Source of the DNA: G963668435 sp963668435
GTDB lineage: Bacteria > Latescibacterota > Latescibacteria > Latescibacterales > Latescibacteraceae
Direction: 5' to 3'
NCBI GenBank assembly: GCA_963668435.2
Contig: CAXXSC010000006.1
Span: 186,001-250,000 of the forward strand
Length of the DNA: 64,000 nt
Below the pieces are notes generated by a model that had not been told where the DNA came from, did no database searches, and saw nothing but the letters and a program-made list of their open reading frames with translations. Position 1 is the stretch's first letter. The number at the start of each line of letters is the position of its first letter. A program made the position numbers and the translations under genes. Below are positions 28,361 to 37,946 of the stretch, in pieces.

Positions 28361-28539
28361 GTTGCCTCCCAATGGTTTTTTCGTGGCTCGCGGCACACAG
28401 GCGAAGCAATTTTCAAATACCTGCCTTTTACTTTATTTTTCCTTCCTTTTCAGTTGATTATTTCGTTGATTTTCCGTACATTTTAATCATTCCCGAACAT
28501 TACCATATTTTTAGCAAAACCCGCCGGAAGGAGATCCAT

Positions 28540-29502
28540 GTGAAACGGCGTATCAAGATTTTTGCCGGCCAGACCACCCTGCAGCTTGGCGAGGAAATCT
28601 GCCAGAGCCTTTCTGTCGGTCTGGGCAAAATGTATTACAAGAAATTCTCCAATTGCAATATCAAGGTGCGGATCGAGGAAAGTGTGCGGGAGGACGATGT
28701 CTTTGTAATCCAGTCGGGCTTCCCCGACACCAACGAGTCCCTGATGGAGCTTTTGATCATCATCGATGCCCTCCGTTATGCCTCGGCATCGCGTATTACC
28801 GCGGTGCTCCCCTATTTCCCATATGTCCGCTCCGATAAAAAAGACGAGCCGCGCATCTCCGTGACCGCGCGCCTGGTCACCGACCTTGTCAAGGCCGCTG
28901 GCGCTGACCGTATCCTGACAATGGACCTTCATGCACCGCAGATCGTGGGCTTTTCGCGTATCCCGTTTGATCAGCTTCAGATAAAGCACACCATGTGCAA
29001 TTATATCAAGAAAAAAGACATGTTCACACAGCAGAGAGAACTGGACAGGTTCGTGATCGCGGCTCCCGACGCCGGTTCCGCCAAGCGCGCGGAAAGCTAT
29101 GCACGCTACCTGGACGTTCCCATGGTGATCATGGACAAGCGCCGCTATTCGGATAACGAGAACGCCGAGGTGGTGAACATCATCGGTGAGGTCGACGGTA
29201 AGGACTGTTTCATTATCGATGACGAGGTTTCGACTGGCGGCTCGATGGTTGAGGCGTGCAAGGCACTGAAAGACAAGGGTGCGAATTCACTTTTTGCCGG
29301 CTGCACCCACGGCATCCTTTCGGGGGACGCGCTGAACAGGATTCAGGATTCAGAGATAACCGAGTTCATCACCACCAACACAATAGATCAGGCGAAATGC
29401 ACGGACTGCAGCAAGATCACCGTGCTTTCGGTCGCAAAACTGTTCAGTGACGCTATCGCCGCGATCCATATGGGGACCTCGGTGTCGAAACTGTTTTTGT
29501 AA
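28540..29502 (+). CDS. prs: Ribose-phosphate pyrophosphokinase
   Basis: 320 residues from the GTG at 28540, the usual family length. It shows the class I features: ITAVLPYFPYVRSDKKDEPR (ATP and regulatory loop region), LTMDLHAPQIVGFSRIPFD, and the PRPP-binding loop FIIDDEVSTGGSMVEA. It makes PRPP from ribose-5-phosphate and ATP for purine, pyrimidine, His and NAD synthesis. The frame is open 168 bp further up, but AAGGAG (28528-28533) before GTG 28540 sets the start. The loop reads RSDKKDEPR rather than the common RQDRK, a modest divergence. Purine genes purC and an IMP cyclohydrolase follow downstream. Confidence 0.93.
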   Translation: MKRRIKIFAGQTTLQLGEEICQSLSVGLGKMYYKKFSNCNIKVRIEESVREDDVFVIQSGFPDTNESLMELLIIIDALRYASASRITAVLPYFPYVRSDKKDEPRISVTARLVTDLVKAAGADRILTMDLHAPQIVGFSRIPFDQLQIKHTMCNYIKKKDMFTQQRELDRFVIAAPDAGSAKRAESYARYLDVPMVIMDKRRYSDNENAEVVNIIGEVDGKDCFIIDDEVSTGGSMVEACKALKDKGANSLFAGCTHGILSGDALNRIQDSEITEFITTNTIDQAKCTDCSKITVLSVAKLFSDAIAAIHMGTSVSKLFL

Positions 29503-29705
29503 ATAGTTCAAAGTTTCAGGATCAATGTTCAAAGTAACTGAAAACCCTTGATTGATATTATCAGCGGCAACAGTACAAGTGGCACCACAAAGGAATCCGG
29601 ATGGCATAAGAAAAGTTTGAATATCTTAACATCAGGATCAGCGCTATTTACTATCTTTTAACATTGACCTTTAAACTTTGATCTTTGATTTTAAAGGGAT
29701 TGCCC

Positions 29706-30149
29706 ATGAAAAAAGCGCTCATCATCCAGGGGCCGAACCTGAACCTGCTGGGAACGCGTGAAAAAACGATATACGGCTCCACCACACTTGCCGATATCGA
29801 CAGCGCCATGAAAGAGTTCGGCGCATCCATCGGCCTTGAGGTCGATACGTTCCAGTCGAACAGCGAGGGCGACATCATTGACAAAATCCATGCCGCGCGC
29901 GAAACATACTGCGGCGTGGTCATCAATCCCGCCGCCTACACGCACACGAGTGTTGCTATCCGTGACGCCATCGCCGCTGTTGACATTCCTTTCGTGGAGG
30001 TGCATCTGTCGAACATCCACACCCGCGAGGAGTTCAGGCACAGGTCAATGACCGTTGCGGTCTGCGCAGGACAGATATGCGGATTCGGGCCGGATTCTTA
30101 TCGTCTCGGCCTTATGGCATTGAAACAGATCGCCGACAAAAAAGAGTAG
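29706..30149 (+). CDS. aroQ: 3-dehydroquinate dehydratase, type II
   Basis: 147 residues with all family signatures: IIQGPNLNLLGTRE (catalytic Arg/Tyr region), DTFQSNSEGDIIDKIH, VVINPAAYTHTSVAIRDA and FVEVHLSNIHTREEFRHRS (His and Asn of the active site). It dehydrates 3-dehydroquinate to 3-dehydroshikimate in the shikimate pathway. ATG 29706 follows AAAGGGATTGCCC; the upstream TTG 29685 is less likely. The gap 29503-29705 before it contains several TTCAAAG/TTAAAC-like phrases but no gene. Confidence 0.95.
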   Translation: MKKALIIQGPNLNLLGTREKTIYGSTTLADIDSAMKEFGASIGLEVDTFQSNSEGDIIDKIHAARETYCGVVINPAAYTHTSVAIRDAIAAVDIPFVEVHLSNIHTREEFRHRSMTVAVCAGQICGFGPDSYRLGLMALKQIADKKE

Positions 30150-30387
30150 CGGCGATTTTTCATAAACTGTTGCGTTACGGCGACATATTCGCTATCTTTC
30201 AATGTTCGGACCATGTGTTCACCGGGTTGGTGTACATAGTGTCTGCCCAGCTGTTTCGGACAAGATATGGCAGTATGGATACGGCGTCTTTGAAAAGTCC
30301 CCGAAAAAGGGCTGATCAAATTCGCTGGCAGCCATTGTGAAATATCAGAAATCTGCTTATATATACAAAAAGTTCCAGGAGGACCGT

Positions 30388-31266
30388 GTGAGCAATACCG
30401 TGATGCAGACCGACATTCCCGAGGCGAAACTTCTTGCCCGCGGCAAGGTTCGCGATGTCTACGATCTCGACGACAAGCTTCTGATTGTCGCCACCGACCG
30501 TATCAGCGCATTCGATTGCGTCATGCCCAACGGTATCCCCGGCAAGGGCAAAATCCTTACCGAGATGTCACTGTTCTGGTTCGACCTCGTCTCGGATGTT
30601 GTACCCAATCATCTGATATCCGCCGATGTGGACGAGTATCCCGAGTTCCTCCGGAAATACCGGGAGCAGCTCGAGGGACGGTCCATGCTGGTTGTCAAGG
30701 CCGACAGGCTCGATGTCGAGTGCATCGTCCGCGGTTATATTTCCGGCGGCGGCTGGCGTGAATACGGCAAGCTCGGCTCCATCTGCGGCATTAAGCTGCC
30801 CGAGGGGCTCGTCGAATGCGAAAAACTGCCCGAAAACATTTTCACGCCCTCGACCAAGGCCGAGGAAGGCCATGACGAAAATGTGAGTTTTGAGGTTGTC
30901 TGCGATATGATCGGCAAAGAGCAGGCGGAAGAGCTTCGCGATCTCAGCATCGGCGTTTACGAGAAAGCTCGTGCCTATGCCCAGACCAAGGGCATAATTA
31001 TCGCCGACACGAAATTCGAGTTCGGCAAGGTCAACGGGGATACGATCCTGATCGACGAGATCCTGTCGCCGGATTCCTCCCGTTTCTGGCCGCTGGACCA
31101 GTATAAACCGGGGGCCTCGCAGCCGTCGTTCGACAAAGAGTTCGTGCGCGAGTACCTCAATACGCTGGATTGGGACAAGCAGCCGCCCGCACCGGCACTT
31201 CCCGAAGATATTGTCGCCAAGACCCTCGCCAAGTACGAGGAAGCACGCGACCTTCTTCTGGGATAA
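30388..31266 (+). CDS. purC: Phosphoribosylaminoimidazole-succinocarboxamide synthase
   Basis: 292 residues from GTG 30388, which has AGGAGG (30377-30382) five bases upstream; the frame extends further up but without a ribosome site. Diagnostic parts are LLARGKVRDVYDLDD, IVATDRISAFDCVMPNGIPGK, ECIVRGYISGGGWREY and ILIDEILSPDSSRFWP. It ligates aspartate to CAIR in purine synthesis. It is of the longer SAICAR-synthase type (~290 residues), rather than the ~240-residue E. coli type. The next gene is the final purine step. Confidence 0.95.
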   Translation: MSNTVMQTDIPEAKLLARGKVRDVYDLDDKLLIVATDRISAFDCVMPNGIPGKGKILTEMSLFWFDLVSDVVPNHLISADVDEYPEFLRKYREQLEGRSMLVVKADRLDVECIVRGYISGGGWREYGKLGSICGIKLPEGLVECEKLPENIFTPSTKAEEGHDENVSFEVVCDMIGKEQAEELRDLSIGVYEKARAYAQTKGIIIADTKFEFGKVNGDTILIDEILSPDSSRFWPLDQYKPGASQPSFDKEFVREYLNTLDWDKQPPAPALPEDIVAKTLAKYEEARDLLLG

Positions 31267-31434
31267 ACAACAAAGACAAGACTGAGTAGTACAAGATATT
31301 GAAACAAGAGGATAACCGGGCAAAACACAGAGCCCGGTTGACAACCGCCGGGAACGCCAGAGAGACACAAGGCTGAACCGGAACGCTTACCGGCATCCGA
31401 TAACCACTCCAACAAGGAGAAAGGACAGGGGCGA

Positions 31435-32022
31435 ATGAAAGTCAAGACCGCGCTAATCAGTGTTTCCGACAAAACAGGTGTTGTCGAATTTGCAGGAAAA
31501 CTGTCGGAGATGGGTGTTACCATCATATCCACCGGCGGCACTGCGCGGGCGATCGGCGAGGCCGGCATTCCGGTTACCAGTATCGATAAGGTTACCGGGT
31601 TCCCCGAGATCATGGACGGCCGTGTCAAAACCCTGCATCCGAAAGTTCACGGCGCCCTGCTCGCGGTCAGAGACAACCCTGACCACATGCGGCAGCTGGA
31701 GGAAAACGGTATTGGAACCATCGACATGGTCGTCGTGAACCTCTACCCGTTCGAAAAAACCGTGGCGAAAGCGGATGTCACCCTTGACGAGGCAATCGAA
31801 AACATCGACATCGGCGGCCCCACGATGCTGAGGAGCGCCGCGAAAAACTGGAAATATGTTGCCGCCGTTATCGATCCGGCGGATTATGACACCGTGCTTT
31901 CCGAGCTTGCCGAGAACGGCGAGGTTTCGGATAAGACACGGCTTTATCTTTCGGCGAAAGTGTTCGGAACAACCGCGAAATACGATACCGCGATCACCGA
32001 ATACCTTTCGAACTGCCAGTAG
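31435..32022 (+). CDS. purH: Stand-alone IMP cyclohydrolase (N-terminal half of PurH)
   Basis: 195 residues that cover only the MGS-like IMP cyclohydrolase domain: ALISVSDKTGVVEFAGKL, STGGTARAIGEAGIPVTSID, GFPEIMDGRVKTLHPKVHGA, MVVVNLYPFEKTV, IDIGGPTMLRSAAKNW. Usual bacterial PurH is a ~515-residue fusion with AICAR formyltransferase. Here the chain stops cleanly, and the 138 bp before mreB hold no trace of the second domain. The formyltransferase must be encoded elsewhere as a separate protein. The start has AAGGAG upstream. It catalyses ring closure of FAICAR to IMP. Confidence 0.92.
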   Translation: MKVKTALISVSDKTGVVEFAGKLSEMGVTIISTGGTARAIGEAGIPVTSIDKVTGFPEIMDGRVKTLHPKVHGALLAVRDNPDHMRQLEENGIGTIDMVVVNLYPFEKTVAKADVTLDEAIENIDIGGPTMLRSAAKNWKYVAAVIDPADYDTVLSELAENGEVSDKTRLYLSAKVFGTTAKYDTAITEYLSNCQ

Positions 32023-32160
32023 GGCGCAGGCTGCCGGGCGGCAAAACGGCGGCTTGCTATACAGGTCCCGTATTTTGCGGGCTGAACCGGACCGGGCAGC
32101 AGAGACTGAAACATTACTTATGACAGCTATTTTTAACAGCATAGAGACGGAGACACGCGC

Positions 32161-33180
32161 ATGGGATTTTTAAGCAATCTGACGTCGAGCGACATCGGTA
32201 TCGACCTGGGAACCGCGAATATTCTTATCTGGGTCAGAGGCGAGGGTATTGTGATCAACGAACCCTCGATCGTCGCTGTTGAGGCGAAAACCCGCCGCGT
32301 GCTCGCGGTTGGTGCCGATGCCAAGGAAATGGTCGGCCGTACTCCCGGCGAGATCATCACGATCCGTCCGCTCAGAGAGGGTGTCATCGCTGATTTTGAG
32401 GTGACCGAGGAGATGCTGCGTATTCTACTCAAGCGGGTGATCAAGAACCGCTTCCTCGTCCGTCCCCGCATTGTCTGCGGCGTTCCCTCGGGAATCACCG
32501 AGGTCGAGAAACGCGCTGTCAGGCTTTCCGCGGAACGTGTCAACGCCCGCGAGGTCTATCTTGTCAGCGAGCCAATGGCCGGTGCTGTCGGTGTCGGCAT
32601 CGACGTGCACGCGCCCATCGGCTCCATGATCATCGATATCGGCGGCGGAACATCCGAGATAGCGGTGATCGCGCTGTCAGGCATTGTCAACGGCGCCACC
32701 TCGGTACGTATCGGCGGCGACAAGTTCGATGACTCTATCGTTCAGCACCTGAAAAAGAATTACAACCTCCTGGTCGGTGAGCGTACGGCTGAGCAGATCA
32801 AGAAAGAGATCGGCAGCGCCTGCCCGCTGGACGAGGAGATGGAAACACAGATCAAGGGACGCGACCTCGTCGCCGCGATCCCCCGGACAATCACGATCAG
32901 CTCGGCAGAGATCAGAGAGGCAATTTCCGAGCCCCTGAACGCGATCACCGATGCTGTCATGCTCTCGCTCGAGCGGACACCGCCCGAGGTTGCTGCGGAT
33001 ATTCTCGACCGCGGCATCATTCTCACCGGTGGCGGCGCACTGCTTCGCGGACTTGACAGACGTCTCCGCGAGGAGACCAGCCTCCCGGTTCATGTGGCAG
33101 AGGACCCGCTGATCTGTGTCGCCCGCGGCACCGGACGGATTCTCGAGAAACTGTCCGAGTACAAAAAAGTCCTGTTCTGA
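32161..33180 (+). CDS. mreB: Rod shape-determining actin-like protein MreB
   Basis: 339 residues, a normal MreB length. Actin-fold markers are present: DIGIDLGTANILIWVRGEG (phosphate 1), IGSMIIDIGGGTSEIAVIAL (phosphate 2) and DRGIILTGGGALLRGLD (adenosine). The membrane-binding N-terminus is short (MGFLSNLTSSD). It forms filaments under the inner membrane that guide the elongasome. It heads the mreB-mreC-mreD-mrdA-rodA series, and 149 bp separate it from mreC. Confidence 0.97.
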   Translation: MGFLSNLTSSDIGIDLGTANILIWVRGEGIVINEPSIVAVEAKTRRVLAVGADAKEMVGRTPGEIITIRPLREGVIADFEVTEEMLRILLKRVIKNRFLVRPRIVCGVPSGITEVEKRAVRLSAERVNAREVYLVSEPMAGAVGVGIDVHAPIGSMIIDIGGGTSEIAVIALSGIVNGATSVRIGGDKFDDSIVQHLKKNYNLLVGERTAEQIKKEIGSACPLDEEMETQIKGRDLVAAIPRTITISSAEIREAISEPLNAITDAVMLSLERTPPEVAADILDRGIILTGGGALLRGLDRRLREETSLPVHVAEDPLICVARGTGRILEKLSEYKKVLF

Positions 33181-33329
33181 TCCTGATGATACCGGCTGTC
33201 CGGAAAACAGTCCGTATTACCGGCAAAGACATATATGAAACATTCCCTGGCCGTTTCCTCAAAAAGAGGCGGCCTGTAAATGCATGACGGCGCAGTTTGC
33301 CAAAACGACCCGCACTGTGATAGTAAAGC

Positions 33330-34175
33330 ATGAGAAAAGCGTTTCAGTTTGTCGCGGCGCATGAACGACTCTTTGCGCTGCTTCTTGCAATATTCCTTTC
33401 CGTGGCAATGATGCTCATGGGCGAGGGGAAAAAGACCTATTTTGTCCGTGGTGTGACGACGGCCGTATTCAACACCGGCCGTTTTACTTTTTCCTGGGGT
33501 ATCTATATTCTCGACATCTGGCGGGAAAACCGCCGTCTCAGGGTGCGCAATCTCGAACTCTCCGACCAGATAGCCCGTTATGACAATGCTGTCCGCCAGA
33601 ACGAGCATCTCCGAAGTCTTCTCGGCCTGAAAAAACGGCTTTCAGCGAGCGAATCAGTCATTGCCGGAACCGTGCTGGGGCACGATCTCGACCGTATTGT
33701 CAACTCGCTGATTGTCGATGTCGGCACCAAAGACGGTGTCAGGAAAAATATGGCCGTTGTGACTGCCGAGGGCCTTGTCGGTAAGGTGTTCGAGGTTCAT
33801 CACTCATCATGCAGCGTCAAGATAATCAAGGACATGCAGTCGCGGATTTCCGCCACGGCGGAGGGTATCAATGGTATCATTCGCTGGGAGGGCGGCCCCA
33901 ACCTTACCATGTTCGGCCTGCCTCTCATGACAACCCCGAAACCGGGACAGAAAGTCTATACGACTGGCTTCGGCCTCTATCCGCCCGGCCTGTATATCGG
34001 ACGGGTCACCAATGTCAATACTGGTGAGTTTGAACAATATGCCAGTGTCAATGTCGTGTCCGATGTTGACTTTTCAGCTGTCATGGAGGTTTTCATCCTC
34101 ATCGGCTCGGAGCGTGCCGATGTCTGGGATGATGGCGACGGTGAGGGTGGATTCCAGCGCCCGGCGATAGACTGA
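33330..34175 (+). CDS. mreC: Rod shape-determining protein MreC
   Basis: 281 residues: one N-terminal membrane helix (LFALLLAIFLSVAMMLMG, ~14-31), a coiled coil (~60-95, RRLRVRNLELSDQIARYD), and the periplasmic double-barrel core (ESVIAGTVLGHDLDRIVNSL, VGTKDGVRKNMAVVTAEGLV). It links MreB to PBP2/RodA. No clear ribosome site precedes ATG 33330. An unusual 249-bp repeat-filled spacer follows before mreD. Confidence 0.93.
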   Translation: MRKAFQFVAAHERLFALLLAIFLSVAMMLMGEGKKTYFVRGVTTAVFNTGRFTFSWGIYILDIWRENRRLRVRNLELSDQIARYDNAVRQNEHLRSLLGLKKRLSASESVIAGTVLGHDLDRIVNSLIVDVGTKDGVRKNMAVVTAEGLVGKVFEVHHSSCSVKIIKDMQSRISATAEGINGIIRWEGGPNLTMFGLPLMTTPKPGQKVYTTGFGLYPPGLYIGRVTNVNTGEFEQYASVNVVSDVDFSAVMEVFILIGSERADVWDDGDGEGGFQRPAID

Positions 34176-34217
34176 TATCTATCAGGTGTAGAAAAAAGCG
34201 CTCAAAACGATGCGAAT

Positions 34218-34365
34218 CCGAAGCAAGCTACGGGGCATTAACGGGAAATAGCAGGTATTATATCGAAGCAAGCCTCGGAGAATTAGGCCCAAAGAGAATG
34301 ACTACCCCGGAGCAAGCTCCGAAAAATTCTTTTGGGTAAAAGGTCACCGGGAGCAGGCTGGCAGA
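34218..34365. repeat. Three to four degenerate GAAGCAAGC units between mreC and mreD
   Basis: The spacer 34176-34424 holds CCGAAGCAAGCTACGG (34218-34233), CGAAGCAAGCCTCGG (34264-34278), CCGGAGCAAGCTCCG (34308-34322) and a worn GGGAGCAGGCTGG (~34349). Units are ~45 bp apart; each is a small imperfect hairpin with CAAG in the loop, and the first three are followed by an ATTA/ATTC phrase. The pattern splits an operon that is otherwise tightly packed. Confidence 0.55.
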
Positions 34366-34424
34366 AAAAAGCGGCTGAAAATACCGCCTGTAATTATTGA
34401 ATCTTCAAACGTGTATCCGGAATT

Positions 34425-34940
34425 ATGAAAACAATACGCAACATACTTCTTATCACGCTGGCGCTTCTCGTGCAGTCGGTGTTTTTCGGCAAGTTCGATA
34501 TTTATGGTGTCAGACCCGATCTCGCCTTGATCGTGCTGATATTCCTGTCGAACGAAACGACCGCTGTGCCGCTGATATTCTACGGTTTCCTGACAGGATT
34601 CATACAGGATGTCTATTCGCCTGAATATCTGGGCTATAACGCTTTTGCCATGTCGCTGACTGCGTATTTCCTGTCGCTCTTGCGGGAACGTCTGACCGTT
34701 GAGAATTACACGGTGCGGCTGCTAGCAACAGTGATCGCCTGCCTTCTGCACGACGCTTTCTATCTCTCGCTTTACACCGGTTTCGAGCTGAATGTCCTGG
34801 TGTCTCTTTTCGTCAGCGAGAGCCTTCCCGGTGCTGTTTATACCTCTGTGCTCGCAGTGTTTCTCGTAAAAATCTGGCAATGGGCGAAATCCGGAGGATT
34901 GATTCTTGTCATACAAGAACTCATTGGAAGTGAAAGATAA
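34425..34940 (+). CDS. mreD: Rod shape-determining protein MreD
   Basis: 171 residues with five to six hydrophobic helices (LLITLALLVQSVFFGKFDIY, LALIVLIFLSNETTAVPLIF, GFLTGFIQDVYSPEYLGYNA). The short hydrophobic chain, the PDLALI motif near the second helix and its position between mreC and mrdA identify it. It is an inner-membrane member of the elongasome. It overlaps the next gene by 35 bp. Confidence 0.9.
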   Translation: MKTIRNILLITLALLVQSVFFGKFDIYGVRPDLALIVLIFLSNETTAVPLIFYGFLTGFIQDVYSPEYLGYNAFAMSLTAYFLSLLRERLTVENYTVRLLATVIACLLHDAFYLSLYTGFELNVLVSLFVSESLPGAVYTSVLAVFLVKIWQWAKSGGLILVIQELIGSER

Positions 34941-36705
34941 TTTCACGGCCAGAAATCCCCTGGCCCTGATCCTCTTTGCGGTACTCCTCCTCAGTGTGCT
35001 GAGCCTGCGGCTGTTTTCCATGCAGGTGCTGCAATACAATAACTATCTGTCGGAGTCCGAACTGCGTCGTTTTCAGCCCGAGGTGATCGAGGCCCCGCGC
35101 GGTTTCATCTTTGACCGCAACGGCGAGGTCCTCGCCGAAAACCAGATGAGCTATTCCATTACAGTCGATCCTTTCGAACGCAGCAGTATCGGGACCAGCA
35201 TCAACCGTCTGGCCAGTCTCGTCCCGGAGCTCCCGCAGCTACTCGGAGTCGAACAGGAGAACATGGTTGATACGGTCAAGGACCTTGCCCGCCGCACAAG
35301 CAATCCCGAGAAAATCATCAGCGATGCCGATTTTCATGTACTGTCCATTGTCGAGGAATACAATGACGAACTTCCGGGGCTCGGCGCGACATTTGACCAG
35401 CTGAGACATTACCCCTACGGCCCGATGGCGGCCCATATCATCGGCTACATGGGAGAGCTCAACCAGGACGAGTACCGCCGCCTCAAGGAGAAAGGCTATG
35501 CCTATGGCCATTCCATCGGCCGCCGCGGCATAGAGAAACAGTACGAATCGACTCTCAAGGGCGACAATGGGTTCCGCTATATCGAGCGCAACTACCTGAG
35601 CCGCCGCCTTGGCATGACAAAAGAGATCGAACCGCTGGCTCCGGTGCCGGGACACAATGTAACGCTCACCATCGACAGCAGGCTTCAGATGGCCGCGGAG
35701 GAGGCGTTCGGCGATTCCATCATCGGCTCGCTGGTGGCGCTGGATCCCAACACTGGCGATGTGCTGGTGATGGCCTCCATGCCCACATTCGATCCCAACG
35801 AGTTCATTCACTCCATGACCCAGTCGCGCCTGCTCGCCCTTCAGAACGATCCGAAACATGTCCTTTACAACAGGGCTATCCAGGCATCATATCCGCCCGG
35901 TTCGCCGTTCAAGGTACTGACAGCGATTGTCGGCCTCGAGAACGGCATCTCTCCCGACCATACATTCAAGCCCTGCCACGGTGTCTATTATTACGGCCGT
36001 CCGTACAAATGCTGGAAAGCGGGCGGGCACGGCTCACTCGATATGGTTGGAGCGATCACCAATTCATGTAACGTGTATTTTTACCAGTTGGGCCGCAAGG
36101 TCACAATAGAGGCATGGGAGCAGTACGGTGAGCGCTTCGGTTTCGGCAGAAAGACCGGCATCGACCTTTCCGGCGAAAGTCCCGGTATTTTCCCCACGCT
36201 CGAATATTACAGCAAGCAGAAAGAGCCGTATTCACCGGGAAAGATGCTCAATCTCGCGATCGGACAGGGTGAAATCCTCGTGACCATGCTCCAGCTTGCC
36301 CATTTCGCCGGTATCGTGGGCAGCGGCGGAATAGACGCCACACCGCATCTCGTTCTGACCGAGCGCCATGAACCGGTCCGTGTGCCGGGAATCAAACCCG
36401 AGACATTCGAAATTGCGCGGCAGGGAATGCACGGTGTTGTACACAGCCCGCAAGGTACAGCGAAATCCGCGCGGGTCAAAGGTCATCAGATCGCCGGAAA
36501 AACAGGAACGGCGCAGAATCCCCATGGCGCCGACCACAAGCTTTTCATGGCGTTCGCACCCTATGAGAATCCTACGATCGCCATTGCCTGCATGGCTGAA
36601 AACGCAGGCGACTACCCGTTTTCCATGTCGGTAAAGATCGTGAAACAGGTACTGACCGAGTACTTTACTTATTACCCCGATGCGACGGTTGCGATAAATG
36701 AATAA
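34906..36705 (+). CDS. mrdA: Penicillin-binding protein 2 (elongasome transpeptidase)
   Basis: 599 residues: a membrane anchor (LALILFAVLLLSVLSLRLF, 18-37), the PBP dimerisation domain (IEAPRGFIFDRNGEVLAEN), then the transpeptidase with SxxK as SPFK (Ser333, Lys336), SxN as SCN (387-389) and KTG in GKTGTAQN. The cysteine/histidine-rich loop CHGVYYYGRPYKCW...GHG matches the conserved metal-binding loop of PBP2. It cross-links peptidoglycan during elongation. The start is TTG 34906, set by GGAGGA (34892-34897); the next in-frame GTG 34930 lacks one. It overlaps mreD by 35 bp and rodA by 8 bp. Confidence 0.95.
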   Translation: MSYKNSLEVKDNFTARNPLALILFAVLLLSVLSLRLFSMQVLQYNNYLSESELRRFQPEVIEAPRGFIFDRNGEVLAENQMSYSITVDPFERSSIGTSINRLASLVPELPQLLGVEQENMVDTVKDLARRTSNPEKIISDADFHVLSIVEEYNDELPGLGATFDQLRHYPYGPMAAHIIGYMGELNQDEYRRLKEKGYAYGHSIGRRGIEKQYESTLKGDNGFRYIERNYLSRRLGMTKEIEPLAPVPGHNVTLTIDSRLQMAAEEAFGDSIIGSLVALDPNTGDVLVMASMPTFDPNEFIHSMTQSRLLALQNDPKHVLYNRAIQASYPPGSPFKVLTAIVGLENGISPDHTFKPCHGVYYYGRPYKCWKAGGHGSLDMVGAITNSCNVYFYQLGRKVTIEAWEQYGERFGFGRKTGIDLSGESPGIFPTLEYYSKQKEPYSPGKMLNLAIGQGEILVTMLQLAHFAGIVGSGGIDATPHLVLTERHEPVRVPGIKPETFEIARQGMHGVVHSPQGTAKSARVKGHQIAGKTGTAQNPHGADHKLFMAFAPYENPTIAIACMAENAGDYPFSMSVKIVKQVLTEYFTYYPDATVAINE

Positions 36706-37936
36706 AGAACTTTTCCGAAATATGGACTACACCCTGTTTCTGACTCTGATGTTCCTTATCATCATGGGTGTGGTCATTATCCACAGCGCCAGCACCGGCG
36801 AGAACACCAGCATCAACGAGGTCTGGAAAAAGCAGATCGTGTGGGCGGCGTTTTCCCTGCTCGCCCTTCTTGTTGTGCTCGCTATACCCCATAAGTTCAT
36901 TTACGCTTTCGCATATATATTTTACGGGTTCGGCATAGCACTTCTGATAATAACACAGCTATACGGCACACGCGGCGGAGGCTCCGAACGCTGGCTGCTG
37001 ATCGGCCCGATCCGGCTTCAACCGTCAGAGTTCATGAAAGTCGCCACAATTATCGCTCTCGCGCGCTACCTTTCCGAGAAGAAAAACTGGCCGGTCAGCT
37101 ATCTAAAATGCATTGTGCCGTTCCTCATCATCCTTGTCCCCATGGCCCTTGTGCAGATGCAGCCGGACCTGGGAACCGCGCTGGTGTTCGCTGCGGTGGT
37201 TCTGCCAATGCTCTACTGGGCCGGACTCGATTCGGTCAGGCTCTTTTTCATCATGGCCCCGGTCATGTCCGCGTTGTTCACGGCGCCGTTCATACCGTTT
37301 TTCAATCCGATAGTCTGGGTCGCGTTCATGTTCGTGATACTAGCGGTGCTTTTTTACAGCCGCTACAGTTTCACCGGTATGGGCGTAATCCTCAGCATGA
37401 ACATTTTCGCCGGCATCGCCATGCCATATGTTTTCAACAAGCTGAAACCCTACCAGCAAAAACGCATCACGACTATTTTCAATCCGGAGCAGGACGCGCT
37501 CGGCACCGGATACCAGATCATCCATTCGAAAATCGCTGTCGGTTCGGGCGGCCTTTTCGGCAAGGGGCTCGATAACGGTGTTTTCACCGACCTCGGATTT
37601 CTTCCCCACGCCCATACCGATTTTATTTTCAGCGTTGTATGCGAGGAACTCGGTTTTCTTGGAGCACTGCTCGTCCTCGGCGCTATTTTCATTGTCATCT
37701 ACCGCGCGCTCATGATCGCCAGCGAGGTGAAAAGCCCGTTTATGTCCATAGCCTCAGCCGGTATCGCCACGGTATTCGCGTTTCACATGTTCGTCAATGT
37801 CGGCATGGTGATCGGTATCATGCCGGTAACCGGCCTTCCGCTGCCATTCCTCTCCTACGGCGGCTCTTCGCTTCTCACGAACACGATCATGATCGCCTTG
37901 CTTCTGAATTTCAGAATACACCGTCACGAATACTGA
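36698..37936 (+). CDS. rodA: Peptidoglycan glycosyltransferase RodA (SEDS family)
   Basis: 412 residues with about ten membrane helices. SEDS landmarks are visible: SERWLLIGPIRLQPSEFMKV, LVQMQPDLGTALVFAAV (the conserved QPDLG), AVGSGGLFGKGLDNGVFTDLG, PHAHTDFIFSVVCEELGF and GLPLPFLSYGGSSLLTN. It polymerises glycan strands with PBP2. The ATG overlaps the mrdA stop, so coupled translation is likely. Confidence 0.96.
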   Translation: MNKELFRNMDYTLFLTLMFLIIMGVVIIHSASTGENTSINEVWKKQIVWAAFSLLALLVVLAIPHKFIYAFAYIFYGFGIALLIITQLYGTRGGGSERWLLIGPIRLQPSEFMKVATIIALARYLSEKKNWPVSYLKCIVPFLIILVPMALVQMQPDLGTALVFAAVVLPMLYWAGLDSVRLFFIMAPVMSALFTAPFIPFFNPIVWVAFMFVILAVLFYSRYSFTGMGVILSMNIFAGIAMPYVFNKLKPYQQKRITTIFNPEQDALGTGYQIIHSKIAVGSGGLFGKGLDNGVFTDLGFLPHAHTDFIFSVVCEELGFLGALLVLGAIFIVIYRALMIASEVKSPFMSIASAGIATVFAFHMFVNVGMVIGIMPVTGLPLPFLSYGGSSLLTNTIMIALLLNFRIHRHEY

Positions 37937-37946
37937 AAGGAAATCA

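Noticed and set aside
29341..29360. ATTCAGGATTCAGAG in prs resembling the intergenic phrase at 15926-15945
   Set aside because: Lies inside well-conserved coding sequence (NRIQDSEITEF) and is short; likely coincidence.
34218..34365. Possible CRISPR array
   Set aside because: Only three or four degenerate units of ~15 bp with unequal ends; no cas genes and no constant repeat length.
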